This document shows, piece by piece, positions 37,134 to 45,841 of a stretch of DNA of 64,000 bases (its first letter is position 1; each line of letters starts with the position of its first letter). The stretch spans positions 682,001 through 746,000 of the forward strand of contig NZ_JBCJKP010000001.1 in NCBI RefSeq assembly GCF_039503195.1, read 5' to 3'. The translations under genes were made by a program, and so were the position numbers. The stretch is from Streptomyces mirabilis (GTDB lineage Bacteria; Actinomycetota; Actinomycetes; Streptomycetales; Streptomycetaceae). The notes beneath the pieces are model-generated. The model saw only the letters and a list, made by a program, of their open reading frames with translations, searched no databases and was not told where the DNA came from.

Positions 37134-38036
37134 ATGAGCCGATCTCACCACCAGCCGCCGCACCGCCGGCCCGTACGGCGCCTGGCCTCCCGGCTGCTGA
37201 CCGGATCCGTACTGGCCGGGTTCCTCGCCTTCTTCGTGCTGCCGGTGCTGTGGCTCGTCCTCGCGGCGACCAAGACCGACCAGCAACTGGTCCACGACAA
37301 TCCGCTGTCCTTCGGCTCCTTCCCTGCGCTGAAGGCCAACTGGGACGCGCTCACGGCGTTCCAGGACAACGCCGTCATGCAGTGGCTGGGCAACTCCGCG
37401 CTCTACGCGGTGATCTCACTGGTCATCACTCTCGGCGTCGCCATTCCCGCGGGATATGCCCTGGCCATGACCGAGTTCCGCGGCCGGCACACCCTGCTGG
37501 TCGCGACGCTGGTCGTGATGCTCATGCCGAACGCCACCCTGGTGGTGCCGTTGTTCCTGGAGATCAACGCGGTGCACCTGATCGGCACGATGTGGTCGAT
37601 CATCCTGCCGTACTCGTTCTACCCGTTCGGCGTGTACCTGACGTACATCTACTTCACCACCGCCGTACCGAAGGACCTGCTGGCGGCGGCACGGATGGAC
37701 GGTTGCTCGGAGTTCCGCGTCTTCTGGCACATCGCGCTGCCGCTGGCGACCCCGGTCATCGCGCTCGTGGGCTTCTTCAGCTTCGTCGCCAACTGGACCA
37801 ACTACTTCCTGCCGTACGTCATGCTCCCCGAGAGCAGCCAGATGCCCATCCAGGTGGGCGTCGGATCCCTGCTCAGCAACGTGCCGTCCTTCAATCCGGC
37901 CGTCGGCAACCTCGCGATCGAACGGCCGCAGCTGGCTCTGGCGACGCTCGTGGCCATCACGCCCGTGCTGATCGTCTTCCTCTTCGCCCAGCGCTTCCTG
38001 GTCAGCGGGATGCTCGCCGGCGCCACCAAGGAATAG
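37134..38036 (+). CDS. ABC sugar importer permease 2 (MalG type)
   Basis: The 300-residue membrane protein starts at ATG 37134, preceded by GGGAAG 8 nt away; an in-frame ATG at 37068, overlapping the first permease gene, would add 22 residues. Segments such as SVLAGFLAFFVLPVLWLVLA, ALYAVISLVITLGVAIPAGY and TPVLIVFLFAQRFL span the membrane. The EAA-loop equivalent is LAAARMDGCSEFRVFWHIAL. It pairs with the MalF-type permease. Confidence 0.93.
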   Translation: MSRSHHQPPHRRPVRRLASRLLTGSVLAGFLAFFVLPVLWLVLAATKTDQQLVHDNPLSFGSFPALKANWDALTAFQDNAVMQWLGNSALYAVISLVITLGVAIPAGYALAMTEFRGRHTLLVATLVVMLMPNATLVVPLFLEINAVHLIGTMWSIILPYSFYPFGVYLTYIYFTTAVPKDLLAAARMDGCSEFRVFWHIALPLATPVIALVGFFSFVANWTNYFLPYVMLPESSQMPIQVGVGSLLSNVPSFNPAVGNLAIERPQLALATLVAITPVLIVFLFAQRFLVSGMLAGATKE

Positions 38037-38110
38037 CGGCCCGTCCCGACCGCCCGGCTGTCGTCCCCGGCGTGCGCCGTCCCGCCGCCCGCCCCGAACG
38101 GAGATCTCCC

Positions 38111-40093
38111 ATGCCCTTCAGCTCTGCCGACCGCACCCCGGCCGAGGACGCCCCCCGCGAGCCCCCGGTCGCGCCACCCGAGATCGAGGCGGGGGTGCCG
38201 CTGCTCGAACCGCCCGGCTGGGCCGTGGCCCAGCGGTCCCTGTTCGACCTCCTCGACTACGCCTGGCGGCGCTTCGCCCACGACTTCACCGGTCCGGACG
38301 GACGGCTGAACTACTCCGGCCCGCTGACCACCCGTGATGGTGTGGACGACTTCTACGAGGTGTTCTTCAACTGGCCCCAGCTGTATCTCCTCGGCGGCGC
38401 CGACGATCTGCTGCCCGTCAGTGAGAAGCACTGGGAGGGCGTGACCCGGCAGCTCACCGAACTTGGCATGCTGCGCGAGGAGTTCGAGCGCGGATACGAC
38501 TGGTTCCACCAGGGCGAGAGCCTGCTGCTGCTCTACTTCCTCAGCATGGCCGCCCCCGACCACTGGTCCGAACGCGCCCTGCGCTTCGCCGAGTTGTACG
38601 TCGACCCGGCCAATGGCAACTACGACCCCGAGCATCGCGTCATCACCCGCGCGCACAACGGCAGCGACCCCGACCGCACGGGCCTGTTCGACGGTGACGT
38701 CTATCCCTGGCTGGAGAAGGAAGCGCAGACGTACGGCTTCCCGCTCGACTGGATCCCCGGGGCCGGCGACCGCCCCCACCCCCTCTCCGCGGACCCGCGT
38801 CTCGGCGCGCAGATGCGGGACCGGATGGGCGTCGGCGACACCGCGGTCAACCTCGCCGCGGCCGGGCTGGTCCTCAACGCCTGGATCCTGTCCGGCGAGG
38901 ACCGCTACCGCGACTGGATCGTCGAGTACGTCGGCGCGTGGCGGGAGCGCACCGAGGCAAACGGAGGTCTCATCCCGGACAACGTCGGCCCGGACGGCGT
39001 CGTCGGTAGCCTGCTGGAGGGCCGCTGGTACGGCGGCCACTACGGCTGGTCCTGGCCGCACGGCTGGCACAGCGTGGGCCACGCGGCCTGTGTGGCGGCG
39101 CTGGCGGCGGCCACGGTCACCGGGGACGACGACTACCTCTCCATGGTCGCGACCTCCCTCGACGCCCTGATCCAACGCGGCAAGGTGATGCCCCACACCG
39201 AAGCGGACTCCAGCCTCCCCTCCAAATGGGCGGTCGAACTCGGCCCCGACATCCACACACCCACCCCGCACCTCCCCTTCCGCCACAACGAATCGGGCTG
39301 GTTCGACTACAACCCGGCCACCCCGCCCGTCCCGGTGGCCCTGTGGCACCACACGGCCTCCGCCGCCGACCGCGCCCGACTGGAGGGGCTGCGCGAAGTC
39401 GACGGCATCGACTGGCGCACCGTCCGGCCGTTCAGAGCCAAGGAGGAGTCCGGGCACGAGAAGGCGTGGTTCGCCTTCCTCGCCGGCGACGACCCCGGCT
39501 ACCCCGAGCGGATCCTCGCGACCGCCCAGGCCCAGGTCCGCCACCGCCTGCGGCGCATCGAGCGCTACCGCGACCTGGACGTGCCCGAGGCCGATATCCA
39601 TGTGTGGCAACAGTCCAACCCCGTGGTCACCGAAGCCCTGGTCCAGCTGACCTGGGGCGGCCCGCAGGTGCTGTACAACGGCGGCCTGCAGCAGGCCCGG
39701 CTGCGCTACCACGACGCCGAGACCCGCCGTGCCGGCCTGCCGCCGGACGTGGCCGCGCTGGTCACCTCCATCGACCCCGACGCGACCACCGTCGAACTCG
39801 TCAACCTCTCCCCCGAGTCCACGCGCACGGTGATCGTGCAGGCCGGCGCCTTCGCCGAGCACACCATCACCGCCGTCCGGTACACCACCTGCCAGGACGA
39901 CACCTGGGTAGGGGACATGTACGACTACGGCCACTCCGAGCCCGTCGTGACCGAGTCGGATCAGGTCTGCGACAGCGCCTTCCTGACGGTCCGGCTGCCC
40001 GCCTCCAGCCGCGTCAAGCTCACCCTGCGCCTCCAGCTGCGCGCCAACACACCCAGCTACCGGACGCCCTTCACCTCCCAGGAGCGTGTGTGA
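38111..40093 (+). CDS. Unrecognised cytoplasmic enzyme, probably an alpha/alpha-toroid, in a sugar-uptake operon
   Basis: The 660-residue protein starts at ATG 38111 (GGAG about 8 nt upstream). No signal peptide or membrane segment is seen, so it is cytoplasmic. I do not recognise the family. The first 520 residues are rich in alternating helices with aromatic and acidic residues in the turns (YEVFFNWPQLYLLGG; DWFHQGESLLLLYFLS; GDVYPWLEKEAQTYGFPLDW; RWYGGHYGWSWPHGWHSVGH), typical of (alpha/alpha)6 glycosidases, epimerases and lyases. The last 120 residues look like a beta-sandwich (TTVELVNLSPESTRTVIVQA). Position between an oligosaccharide importer and a mutarotase/lactonase pair suggests it processes the imported sugar. 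Confidence 0.7.
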   Translation: MPFSSADRTPAEDAPREPPVAPPEIEAGVPLLEPPGWAVAQRSLFDLLDYAWRRFAHDFTGPDGRLNYSGPLTTRDGVDDFYEVFFNWPQLYLLGGADDLLPVSEKHWEGVTRQLTELGMLREEFERGYDWFHQGESLLLLYFLSMAAPDHWSERALRFAELYVDPANGNYDPEHRVITRAHNGSDPDRTGLFDGDVYPWLEKEAQTYGFPLDWIPGAGDRPHPLSADPRLGAQMRDRMGVGDTAVNLAAAGLVLNAWILSGEDRYRDWIVEYVGAWRERTEANGGLIPDNVGPDGVVGSLLEGRWYGGHYGWSWPHGWHSVGHAACVAALAAATVTGDDDYLSMVATSLDALIQRGKVMPHTEADSSLPSKWAVELGPDIHTPTPHLPFRHNESGWFDYNPATPPVPVALWHHTASAADRARLEGLREVDGIDWRTVRPFRAKEESGHEKAWFAFLAGDDPGYPERILATAQAQVRHRLRRIERYRDLDVPEADIHVWQQSNPVVTEALVQLTWGGPQVLYNGGLQQARLRYHDAETRRAGLPPDVAALVTSIDPDATTVELVNLSPESTRTVIVQAGAFAEHTITAVRYTTCQDDTWVGDMYDYGHSEPVVTESDQVCDSAFLTVRLPASSRVKLTLRLQLRANTPSYRTPFTSQERV

Positions 40094-40434
40094 TGAAGCG
40101 CATCGCCCAGACCATCGGGCTGCGGCCCGAACGCCGCACGGCGTATCTCGAACTCCACTCCGCCGTCTGGCCCGGAGTCGAAGCCGCCCTGCACCGGGCA
40201 CAGATCCGCAACTACAGCATCTTCCTCCACGGTGACGTCCTGTTCGCCTACTTCGAGTACCACGGCGACGACTTCGAGGCCGACATGGCGGCACTCGAAG
40301 CCGACCCCGAAACCCAGGACTGGTGGAAACTCACCGATCCCTGCCAGGAGCCCTTGCCCGACCGGGGCGATTCACGCCAGTGGACGGAACTCCCCGAGAT
40401 CTGGCACCTGAGCCCGTCATTGGACGACCAGTGA
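40093..40434 (+). CDS. rhaM: L-rhamnose mutarotase-type sugar epimerase
   Basis: The 113-residue cytoplasmic protein starts at ATG 40093, overlapping the previous stop by one base (TGATG). It matches the RhaM/RhaU family: MKRIAQTIGLRPERRTAYLE, LHSAVWPGVEAALHRAQIRN, and DPETQDWWKLTDPCQEPLP. It interconverts the alpha and beta anomers of L-rhamnose or a related 6-deoxy sugar. In this operon its product would go to a dehydrogenase and then to the lactonase encoded next. A second, FucU-type mutarotase is at 46878. Confidence 0.9.
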   Translation: MKRIAQTIGLRPERRTAYLELHSAVWPGVEAALHRAQIRNYSIFLHGDVLFAYFEYHGDDFEADMAALEADPETQDWWKLTDPCQEPLPDRGDSRQWTELPEIWHLSPSLDDQ

Positions 40435-41342
40435 CCCCCACCGCCACCCCGCTCATCGACGCCCACCACCACCTGTGGGACCTCGACGAGCGTCCGCAAC
40501 CCTGGCTCGACGACCCCGCCCTGGCAACGATCCGCCGCACCTTCACCCCCGACGACCTGCGCACCACCGCCACTCAACTCATCGCGGGCCGCCGTCTGCA
40601 CAGCACGGTGGCCGTGCAGTGCGTGCCGGACGTGCCCGAGACGGAGGACCTGCTCGCGCTCGCGGAGCGGGAGCCGCTGATCGGGGCCGTGGTCGGCTGG
40701 GCGGATCTGACGTCCCCCGGGATCGGCGACCTGCTCGACGGGTTGCGCGCCGGGCCGGGCGGTACATACCTGCGGTCCCTGCGTCATCTCGTGCAGGGCG
40801 AGACGGATCCGGAATGGCTGCAACGCCCCGATGTCGAGCGCGGGTTGGCGGCGGCCCGGGACCGCGAGCTCTGCTACGACGTGCTCGTCCGCAGCCATCA
40901 GCTCGACCAGGCGATCCGGCTGGCCGAGCGGTTCCCGGACCTGCCCCAGGTGCTCGACCACGCCGGCAAGCCGTCGATCGCCGACGGTGAACTGGCCGAC
41001 TGGGAACGCCAGTTGCGCCTGTTGGCCGCACACCCGCACGTGGTCTGCAAGGTGTCGGGGCTGATCACCGAGGCGAACCATGAGAAGTGGACCGTCGACG
41101 ACATCCGCCCGGTGTGGGACGTCCTGCTCTCCGCCTTCGGCCCCGGCCGCTTGATGTTCGGCTCCGACTGGCCGGTCGCGAACCTCGCGGGCGGCTGGAA
41201 CCGCTGGGCCGCCACCGTGGACGAACTGCTCGACGGCTTTTCCGACACCGAGATCCACGCGGTGCTCGCCGGCACCGCGACCGCCTTCTACCGTCTCCCC
41301 TCCGTTTCAGAAGAAGCCGACGTCGCCACGCGCTTCTCCTGA
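40431..41342 (+). CDS. Amidohydrolase-superfamily sugar lactonase (L-fucono/L-rhamnono-lactonase type)
   Basis: The 303-residue protein starts at GTG 40431, overlapping the mutarotase stop (GTGA). It belongs to the COG3618 amidohydrolases: metal-binding LIDAHHHLWDLD near the N-terminus, VLDHAGKPSI in the middle, and RLMFGSDWPVANLAGGWNRW near the C-terminus. Members open L-fuconolactone, L-rhamnonolactone or related aldonolactones to the acid. It fits between the aldose dehydrogenase (42374) and L-fuconate dehydratase (47385) genes found downstream. Confidence 0.88.
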   Translation: MTPTATPLIDAHHHLWDLDERPQPWLDDPALATIRRTFTPDDLRTTATQLIAGRRLHSTVAVQCVPDVPETEDLLALAEREPLIGAVVGWADLTSPGIGDLLDGLRAGPGGTYLRSLRHLVQGETDPEWLQRPDVERGLAAARDRELCYDVLVRSHQLDQAIRLAERFPDLPQVLDHAGKPSIADGELADWERQLRLLAAHPHVVCKVSGLITEANHEKWTVDDIRPVWDVLLSAFGPGRLMFGSDWPVANLAGGWNRWAATVDELLDGFSDTEIHAVLAGTATAFYRLPSVSEEADVATRFS

Positions 41343-41412
41343 CCGGCACGCCCACCCCGACATACGCACCCGTCGCACACACCGACGAACCCGCGCTGGA
41401 CACCACACACGT

Positions 41413-41634
41413 CTGCCGACCATCGGTGTCCGCACTGAAGGGACCCTCACGACATTGACTCTTGCCGTCCGTTACGCCTGCGCCCGCACCCTGGACACCG
41501 CGGTCGTCCAGCCTTCCGAACCTGGTCCGGGTGAGGTGGAGCTGGCGCCCGCTTTTGTCGGTATCTGCGATACCGATCTGCACATCTTCCACGGTGACAT
41601 GGATGCCCGGGTCGCGGCGCCCGCTGTTTTGTTC
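41413..41634 (+). pseudogene. Truncated duplicate of the RbsD-type gene end and zinc alcohol dehydrogenase gene start
   Basis: About 220 bp repeat, in inverted orientation and with roughly 80-85 percent identity, the junction at 46704-46922. First comes the tail of the mutarotase gene (CATCGGTGTCCGCACTGAAG), then the dehydrogenase start from a TTG at 41455. The protein reads LTLAVRYACARTLDTAVVQP ... GICDTDLHIFHGDMDARV. The zinc-site Gly of GICGTDLH is Asp here, and homology stops near 41632. This shows that a second copy of the mutarotase/dehydrogenase pair once followed the plus-strand operon. Confidence 0.85.
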
Positions 41635-41660
41635 CGACAGCACGCGGCAGCGCCCGCCCG

Positions 41661-42383
41661 TCACTTCCGCGCTGTCGTTCCGAAGGGGAGGGGTTCGCCG
41701 GAACGCAGGTGTTCCCTCAGCCACTGCTCGGTGTTGCTCACGTGCAGCAGTGCGGCGGCCTGGCTGAGGGCGGAGTCACGGGTGGACAGCGCGTTGAAGA
41801 TCGCCTCGTGCTCGGTGAGAGTGCGGCCGGCGGCCTTGTCGTCGACCAGACCGCGCCAGATGCGGGCACGCAGGGTGCGGCCGGAGATCCCTTCCAGGAG
41901 GGTGAGGAGAGTCTCGTTACCCGTGGCCGAGACGACGGCGCGGTGGAAGGCGGCGTCGTGGGCGTTGAGCTGTCCGACGTCGTCGCGGGCCTCGCGCATG
42001 GCGTCCAGGTGCCGCTTCACCTCGGCCAGTTGGGCGTCGGAGATCCGGGTGGCGGCAAGCGCCGTGGCGATCGGTTCGAGCAGCCGCCGTACCTCCATGA
42101 GGTCCTGCAGGGCGACCGAGTCGCCCTGCAGCAGTTCCACCGCGCCGCCGAGCCCCTCCAGCAGCAGGCTCGGCTGGAGGCTGGTCACATACGTGCCGTC
42201 GCCCCGCCGGACCTCCAGGACCCGCGCGACGGCCAGCGCCTTGACCGCTTCGCGGGCGAGGTTGCGGGACAGTCCCAGCTGGGCGGCCAGGTCCGGCTCC
42301 GGCGGAAGCTTCGAGCCCGGAGGCAGGGCACCGGACCGGATCAGCTCACGGATCTCCTCAATGGCCTTGTCCGTCAGAGACAC
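41661..42383 (-). CDS. FadR-subfamily GntR transcriptional regulator of the fucose operon
   Basis: The 240-residue protein starts at GTG 42383, with GGGAGGG upstream inside the end of the aldo/keto reductase gene (10-bp overlap). The winged helix is at 1-75 (KAIEEIRELIRSGALPPGSK, AAQLGLSRNLAREAVKALAV, VRRGDGTYV), and the FCD domain follows (EVRRLLEPIATALAA; HDAAFHRAVVSATGNETLL; TEHEAIFNALSTRD). As the last gene of the catabolic operon it is probably its own repressor, released by a 2-keto-3-deoxy acid or aldonate. Confidence 0.88.
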   Translation of the reverse strand: MSLTDKAIEEIRELIRSGALPPGSKLPPEPDLAAQLGLSRNLAREAVKALAVARVLEVRRGDGTYVTSLQPSLLLEGLGGAVELLQGDSVALQDLMEVRRLLEPIATALAATRISDAQLAEVKRHLDAMREARDDVGQLNAHDAAFHRAVVSATGNETLLTLLEGISGRTLRARIWRGLVDDKAAGRTLTEHEAIFNALSTRDSALSQAAALLHVSNTEQWLREHLRSGEPLPFGTTARK

Positions 42384-43387
42384 CGCTCATCCCTCCCCCC
42401 ACCGTGCCCCGTGAGCACGTCCGACCTGATCAGCCCCTGAGCGCGGAGATCGCCCCAGAGGCTATCCGGGACTTGCCGATCATGGAGTTCCACGTTTCGT
42501 CCGACCTGTTCCGCAGTCCGCATGCCGAGGGTGACGTTGATGATACTGGGATGCGTGTACGGGAAGGCGATCGCGGCGGCGGGCAGAGTGGTCCAGTGGC
42601 CTGCGCAGACCTCGGCGATCGTCCGAGCGCGGGCGACGAGGGCCGGCGGGGCGTCCTGGTAGTCGTATTTCATGCCCTCGGCGGGCCGGTCGCTGGAGAG
42701 CAGGCCCGAGTTGAAGACGCCGACCGCGACGACGCTCTTGCCGTGTTCCTGTGCGGCGGGCAGGACGTCGTCCAGTGCGGACTGGTCCAGGAGGGTGTAG
42801 CGGCCGGCGAGCATGACCACGTCGGCGGCGGTCTCGCGCAGGAAGCGGGCGAGCATCGCCGACTGGTTCATGCCGACGCCGATCGCGCCGATCACACCCT
42901 GGTCGCGCAGTTCCGCGAGCGTGGGCATGGCCTCCTCGGCCGCCTGTCGCCAGTGGGCGTCCGGATCGTGCAGGTAGACGATGTCGAGGCGGTCCAGACC
43001 GGTGCGCTCCAGCGTGTCCTCGATGGAGCGGAGCACACCGTCCCGGCTGAAGTCCCACTGCCGGCGCAGGTCGTCCCGCACGACGAAGCCCTCGGTGTCC
43101 ACGCCGCGCGGTTCCTCGTTGGGCACCAGCAGCCTGCCCACCTTGGAGGAGATGACGTACTCGTCACGCGGGCGACCCCGCAGGGCGGCGCCCAGACGAC
43201 GCTCGGAAAGGCCGAGGCCGTAATGCGGGGCGGTGTCGAAGTAGCGGATTCCGGCCTCCCACGCCACGTCGACGGCGGCTGCCGCCTCACCGGCCGGGGT
43301 GACCCGGTAGAGGTTGCCGATCACGGACGCCCCGAAGCCGAGCTCGGTGACGGAGACGGATGTGTTCTGGATCTTCCGGTGGTGCAA
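42374..43387 (-). CDS. Aldo/keto reductase, probable L-fucose (aldose) 1-dehydrogenase
   Basis: The 337-residue protein starts at TTG 43387, 7-8 nt after GGAG; no ATG fits. Family signatures are TELGFGASVIGNLYRVT, the catalytic Asp and Tyr in IRYFDTAPHYGLGLSERRLG, Lys in YVISSKVGRLL, and His in IVYLHDPDAHW. It resembles D-threo-aldose/L-fucose 1-dehydrogenases, which oxidise L-fucose (or D-arabinose, L-galactose) to the lactone with NAD(P). It follows the kinase gene by 35 bp in the fucose operon and supplies the substrate for the lactonase encoded at 40431. Confidence 0.87.
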   Translation of the reverse strand: MHHRKIQNTSVSVTELGFGASVIGNLYRVTPAGEAAAAVDVAWEAGIRYFDTAPHYGLGLSERRLGAALRGRPRDEYVISSKVGRLLVPNEEPRGVDTEGFVVRDDLRRQWDFSRDGVLRSIEDTLERTGLDRLDIVYLHDPDAHWRQAAEEAMPTLAELRDQGVIGAIGVGMNQSAMLARFLRETAADVVMLAGRYTLLDQSALDDVLPAAQEHGKSVVAVGVFNSGLLSSDRPAEGMKYDYQDAPPALVARARTIAEVCAGHWTTLPAAAIAFPYTHPSIINVTLGMRTAEQVGRNVELHDRQVPDSLWGDLRAQGLIRSDVLTGHGGGRDERCL

Positions 43388-43422
43388 GACGTGCTCCTGG
43401 GATACGGGCGACGGGGCGCCGG

Positions 43423-44460
43423 TCAGCGACTGACGTGGGCCGACCCGCCCGCGATGAGCGCCTCGACCTCGGCGAGCGAGGCCATGGAGACGTCCCCGGG
43501 CGTGGTCATGGTGAGCGCGCCGTGGGCGGTGCCGTAGGCCAGGGCGCGCTCCAGGCCTGTGTCGCCGAGCAGCCCGTACATCAGGCCGGCGGCGAAGCCG
43601 TCGCCGGAGCCGATGCGGTCCAGGACATGCAGGGCGGGCATCCGCGGGCCGGTGACGAAGCCCGTTTCGGCGGACCAGGCGGCCGAGGACCAGTCGTTGA
43701 TCCCGGCCGAGGGCACCTCGCGCAGGGTCGTCGCCAGTACTTTCACCTCGGGGAGCAGGCCGGCCACCTCGACGAGCGCGTCCGCCACCTCGTCGGCCCC
43801 GACGCGTGCCTGTCCCGGGTACGTCCCGGCCAGGCCCAGGGCGCCCACCACGACGTCGGCCTGCCGGGCGAGCCGCAGATCGACCTCGCGGGCACGCTCG
43901 GCGCCGCCCCGGCCCGGCCAGAGGCTGGGACGGTAGTTGGGATCGTAGGAGACGGTGACGCCGTGGCTGCGGGCCGCGGCCATGGCCTCGTCCGCGACGT
44001 CCACCGTGGTGGCGGACAGGCCCGCGAAGATGCCGCCGGTGTGGAACCAGCGCACCCCGCCGGAGAACACGGCGTCCCAGTCGACCTCCCCTTTGCGGAG
44101 CTGGGACACGGCGGTGTGCGCGCGGTCGCTCACGCCCAGCGCGCCGCGGATGCCGTAGCCGCGTTCGACGAAGTTCAGCCCGTTGCGGGCGGTGCGGCCG
44201 ATGCCGTCGTCGGGTACCCAGCGGATCAGCGAGGTGTCGACGCCGCCCTGGAGGATCAGGTCCTCGACGAGCCGGCCCACGGCGTTGTCGGCGAGCGCGG
44301 TCACGACGGCTGTCCGCAGCCCGAAACAGCGGCGCAGTCCCCGGACGACGTTGTACTCGCCGCCGCCCTCCCACACCTGGAAGGAGCGGGCGGTGCGGAT
44401 CCGTCCCTCGCCCGGGTCGAAGCGCAGCATCACCTCGCCGAGGGCCACCACGTCGATCAC
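43423..44460 (-). CDS. kdgK: PfkB-family 2-keto-3-deoxygluconate-type kinase
   Basis: The 345-residue protein starts at ATG 44460 and overlaps the aldolase gene by 4 bp. Ribokinase-fold markers are VVALGEVMLRFDPGEGRI, WEGGGEYNVVRGLRRCFGL (the asparagine-containing substrate motif of KDG kinases), SYDPNYRPSLWP, and the catalytic loop DRIGSGDGFAAGL. It phosphorylates a 2-keto-3-deoxy sugar acid to feed the neighbouring aldolase. Whether the substrate is KDG or a 6-deoxy analogue is open, since a 6-deoxy sugar acid has no O6 to phosphorylate. Confidence 0.87.
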   Translation of the reverse strand: MIDVVALGEVMLRFDPGEGRIRTARSFQVWEGGGEYNVVRGLRRCFGLRTAVVTALADNAVGRLVEDLILQGGVDTSLIRWVPDDGIGRTARNGLNFVERGYGIRGALGVSDRAHTAVSQLRKGEVDWDAVFSGGVRWFHTGGIFAGLSATTVDVADEAMAAARSHGVTVSYDPNYRPSLWPGRGGAERAREVDLRLARQADVVVGALGLAGTYPGQARVGADEVADALVEVAGLLPEVKVLATTLREVPSAGINDWSSAAWSAETGFVTGPRMPALHVLDRIGSGDGFAAGLMYGLLGDTGLERALAYGTAHGALTMTTPGDVSMASLAEVEALIAGGSAHVSR

Positions 44461-45083
44461 GTCGTGCTCCTCTCCACCGCGTCGGCCGTCAGGCGACGGA
44501 TCTCCTCATAGTCGCCCTTGTCGAGGTGCGCGGGGGTGGCCATCCAGCTGCCGCCCACGGCGAGGACCGTCGGGTCGGCGAGGTAGCCGGCCAGGCGGGA
44601 GGCGTCGATCCCGCCGGTCGGCACGAAACGCACTCCTGGGAACGGCGCCGCGAGCGCGCACAGCGTCCGCCCGAGCGCTTCGGCGGGGAAGAGCTTGATG
44701 GTGGTGATACCCGCTTTCAGGGCACGCATCAACTCGGTGGCGGTGGCGATACCGGGCACCACGGGCACCCCCAACGCGCGGCACTTGGCGATGACTTCCT
44801 CGTCGAAGCCGGGCGAGACGACGAAGCGGGCCCCGGCCGCCACCGCCCGTTCCGCCTGCTCTGCGGTGAGGACCGTGCCGGCGCCGACGGCCAGGCCACC
44901 GTGGGCCGCCATCGTCTTGAGCACCTGCTCGGCGCCGGGGGTGCGGAAGGTGACCTCGGTGCACCGGGCGCCGCCCGCCGCGAGCGCGTCGGCCAGCGGG
45001 CCGGCCGTGGCCGGTTCGGGCACGGTGAGCACCGGCATCACGCGGGCGCCGGCCAGCACGGCGGCCAGGTCGGTGCCGGTCAT
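44457..45083 (-). CDS. eda: KDPG/KHG aldolase
   Basis: The 208-residue protein starts at ATG 45083 (ATGA overlap with the dehydrogenase gene). It has the class I aldolase motifs of Eda: MPVLTVPEPATAGPLADALA, Glu in CTEVTFRTPGAEQVL, GAGTVLTAEQAERAVAAGAR, and the Schiff-base Lys in ITTIKLFPAEALG, followed by FVPTGGIDASRLAGYL. It splits 2-keto-3-deoxy-6-phosphogluconate to pyruvate and glyceraldehyde 3-phosphate, or an analogous substrate. Together with the kinase it forms a complete phosphorylative branch. Confidence 0.92.
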   Translation of the reverse strand: MTGTDLAAVLAGARVMPVLTVPEPATAGPLADALAAGGARCTEVTFRTPGAEQVLKTMAAHGGLAVGAGTVLTAEQAERAVAAGARFVVSPGFDEEVIAKCRALGVPVVPGIATATELMRALKAGITTIKLFPAEALGRTLCALAAPFPGVRFVPTGGIDASRLAGYLADPTVLAVGGSWMATPAHLDKGDYEEIRRLTADAVERSTT

Positions 45084-45841
45084 CGGCCCAGCCATCCGCC
45101 GTCGACGGGCAGCACGACGCCGTGGACGTAGGCCGCAGCGTCCGAGGCCAGGAAGACGGTGGCACCGGCCAGGTCGTCGGCGTCGCCCCAGCGGCCGGCC
45201 GGGATGCGGTCCAGGATCGCCCTGCTGCGCACCGGGTCGTCCTGCAGCGCCTGGGTGTTGTCGGTGGCGATGTAGCCCGGTGCAAGCGCGTTGACGTTCA
45301 CCCCGCGCGGCGCCCACTCGTTGGCCAGCGCCTTGGTCAGACCCGCGATGCCGTGCTTGGCGGCGGTATAGCCCGGCACCGTGATGCCACCCTGGAAGCT
45401 GAGCAGCGACGCGGTGAAGATGACCTTCCCCTGGCCGCGGGCGACCATCGACGCGCCCACCGCCCGGGTCAGCGCGAACTGCGCGGTGAGGTTGACCTGG
45501 AGCACCAGCGCCCAGTCCGCGTCCGTGTGTCCGGCGGCCGGGGCACGGCGGATCGTGCCCGCATTGTTGACCAGGATGTCCACCGGGCGATCGCGTCCGG
45601 CGAGGTCCGCGCCCAGCGCTCGTACGGCCTCCGGGTCGGCGAAGTCGGCCCGGACCGCCTCGAAGCTACGGCCGGCGGCGTGCACGTCCTTCTCCACCGC
45701 GCTGCCGGACTCCTCCAGCGAGGCACTCACACCGAGGACATCCGCGCCGGCCCCGGCCAGGGCACGGGCCATGGCCCGGCCGATACCGCGCCGGGCCCCG
45801 GTGACGACAGCGAGCTTCCCGGTGAGGTCGAAGGCGGTCAT
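45080..45841 (-). CDS. Short-chain dehydrogenase (2-deoxy-D-gluconate/2-keto-3-deoxy acid dehydrogenase, KduD-like)
   Basis: The 253-residue cytoplasmic protein starts at ATG 45841, overlapping the zinc dehydrogenase stop (ATGA). Motifs: nucleotide site VVTGARRGIGRAMA, DILVNNAGTIRRAPA, catalytic YTAAK in VPGYTAAKHGIAGLTKALAN, and the C-terminal PVDGGWLGR. It is close to KduD and to 2-keto-3-deoxy-L-fuconate dehydrogenases of non-phosphorylating fucose pathways. In this operon the second reading, oxidation of the product of L-fuconate dehydratase, fits best. Confidence 0.88.
   Translation of the reverse strand: MTAFDLTGKLAVVTGARRGIGRAMARALAGAGADVLGVSASLEESGSAVEKDVHAAGRSFEAVRADFADPEAVRALGADLAGRDRPVDILVNNAGTIRRAPAAGHTDADWALVLQVNLTAQFALTRAVGASMVARGQGKVIFTASLLSFQGGITVPGYTAAKHGIAGLTKALANEWAPRGVNVNALAPGYIATDNTQALQDDPVRSRAILDRIPAGRWGDADDLAGATVFLASDAAAYVHGVVLPVDGGWLGR

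Noticed and set aside
37802..40294. Long minus-strand open frame opposite the unknown enzyme gene
   Set aside because: Codon bias supports the plus-strand gene, which is tightly coupled to its neighbours; the antisense text is low-complexity.
42374..44374. 666-codon fusion of kinase-region frame with the aldo/keto reductase
   Set aside because: The N-terminal half is an out-of-frame shadow of kdgK; the reductase has its own TTG start with GGAG at 43387.
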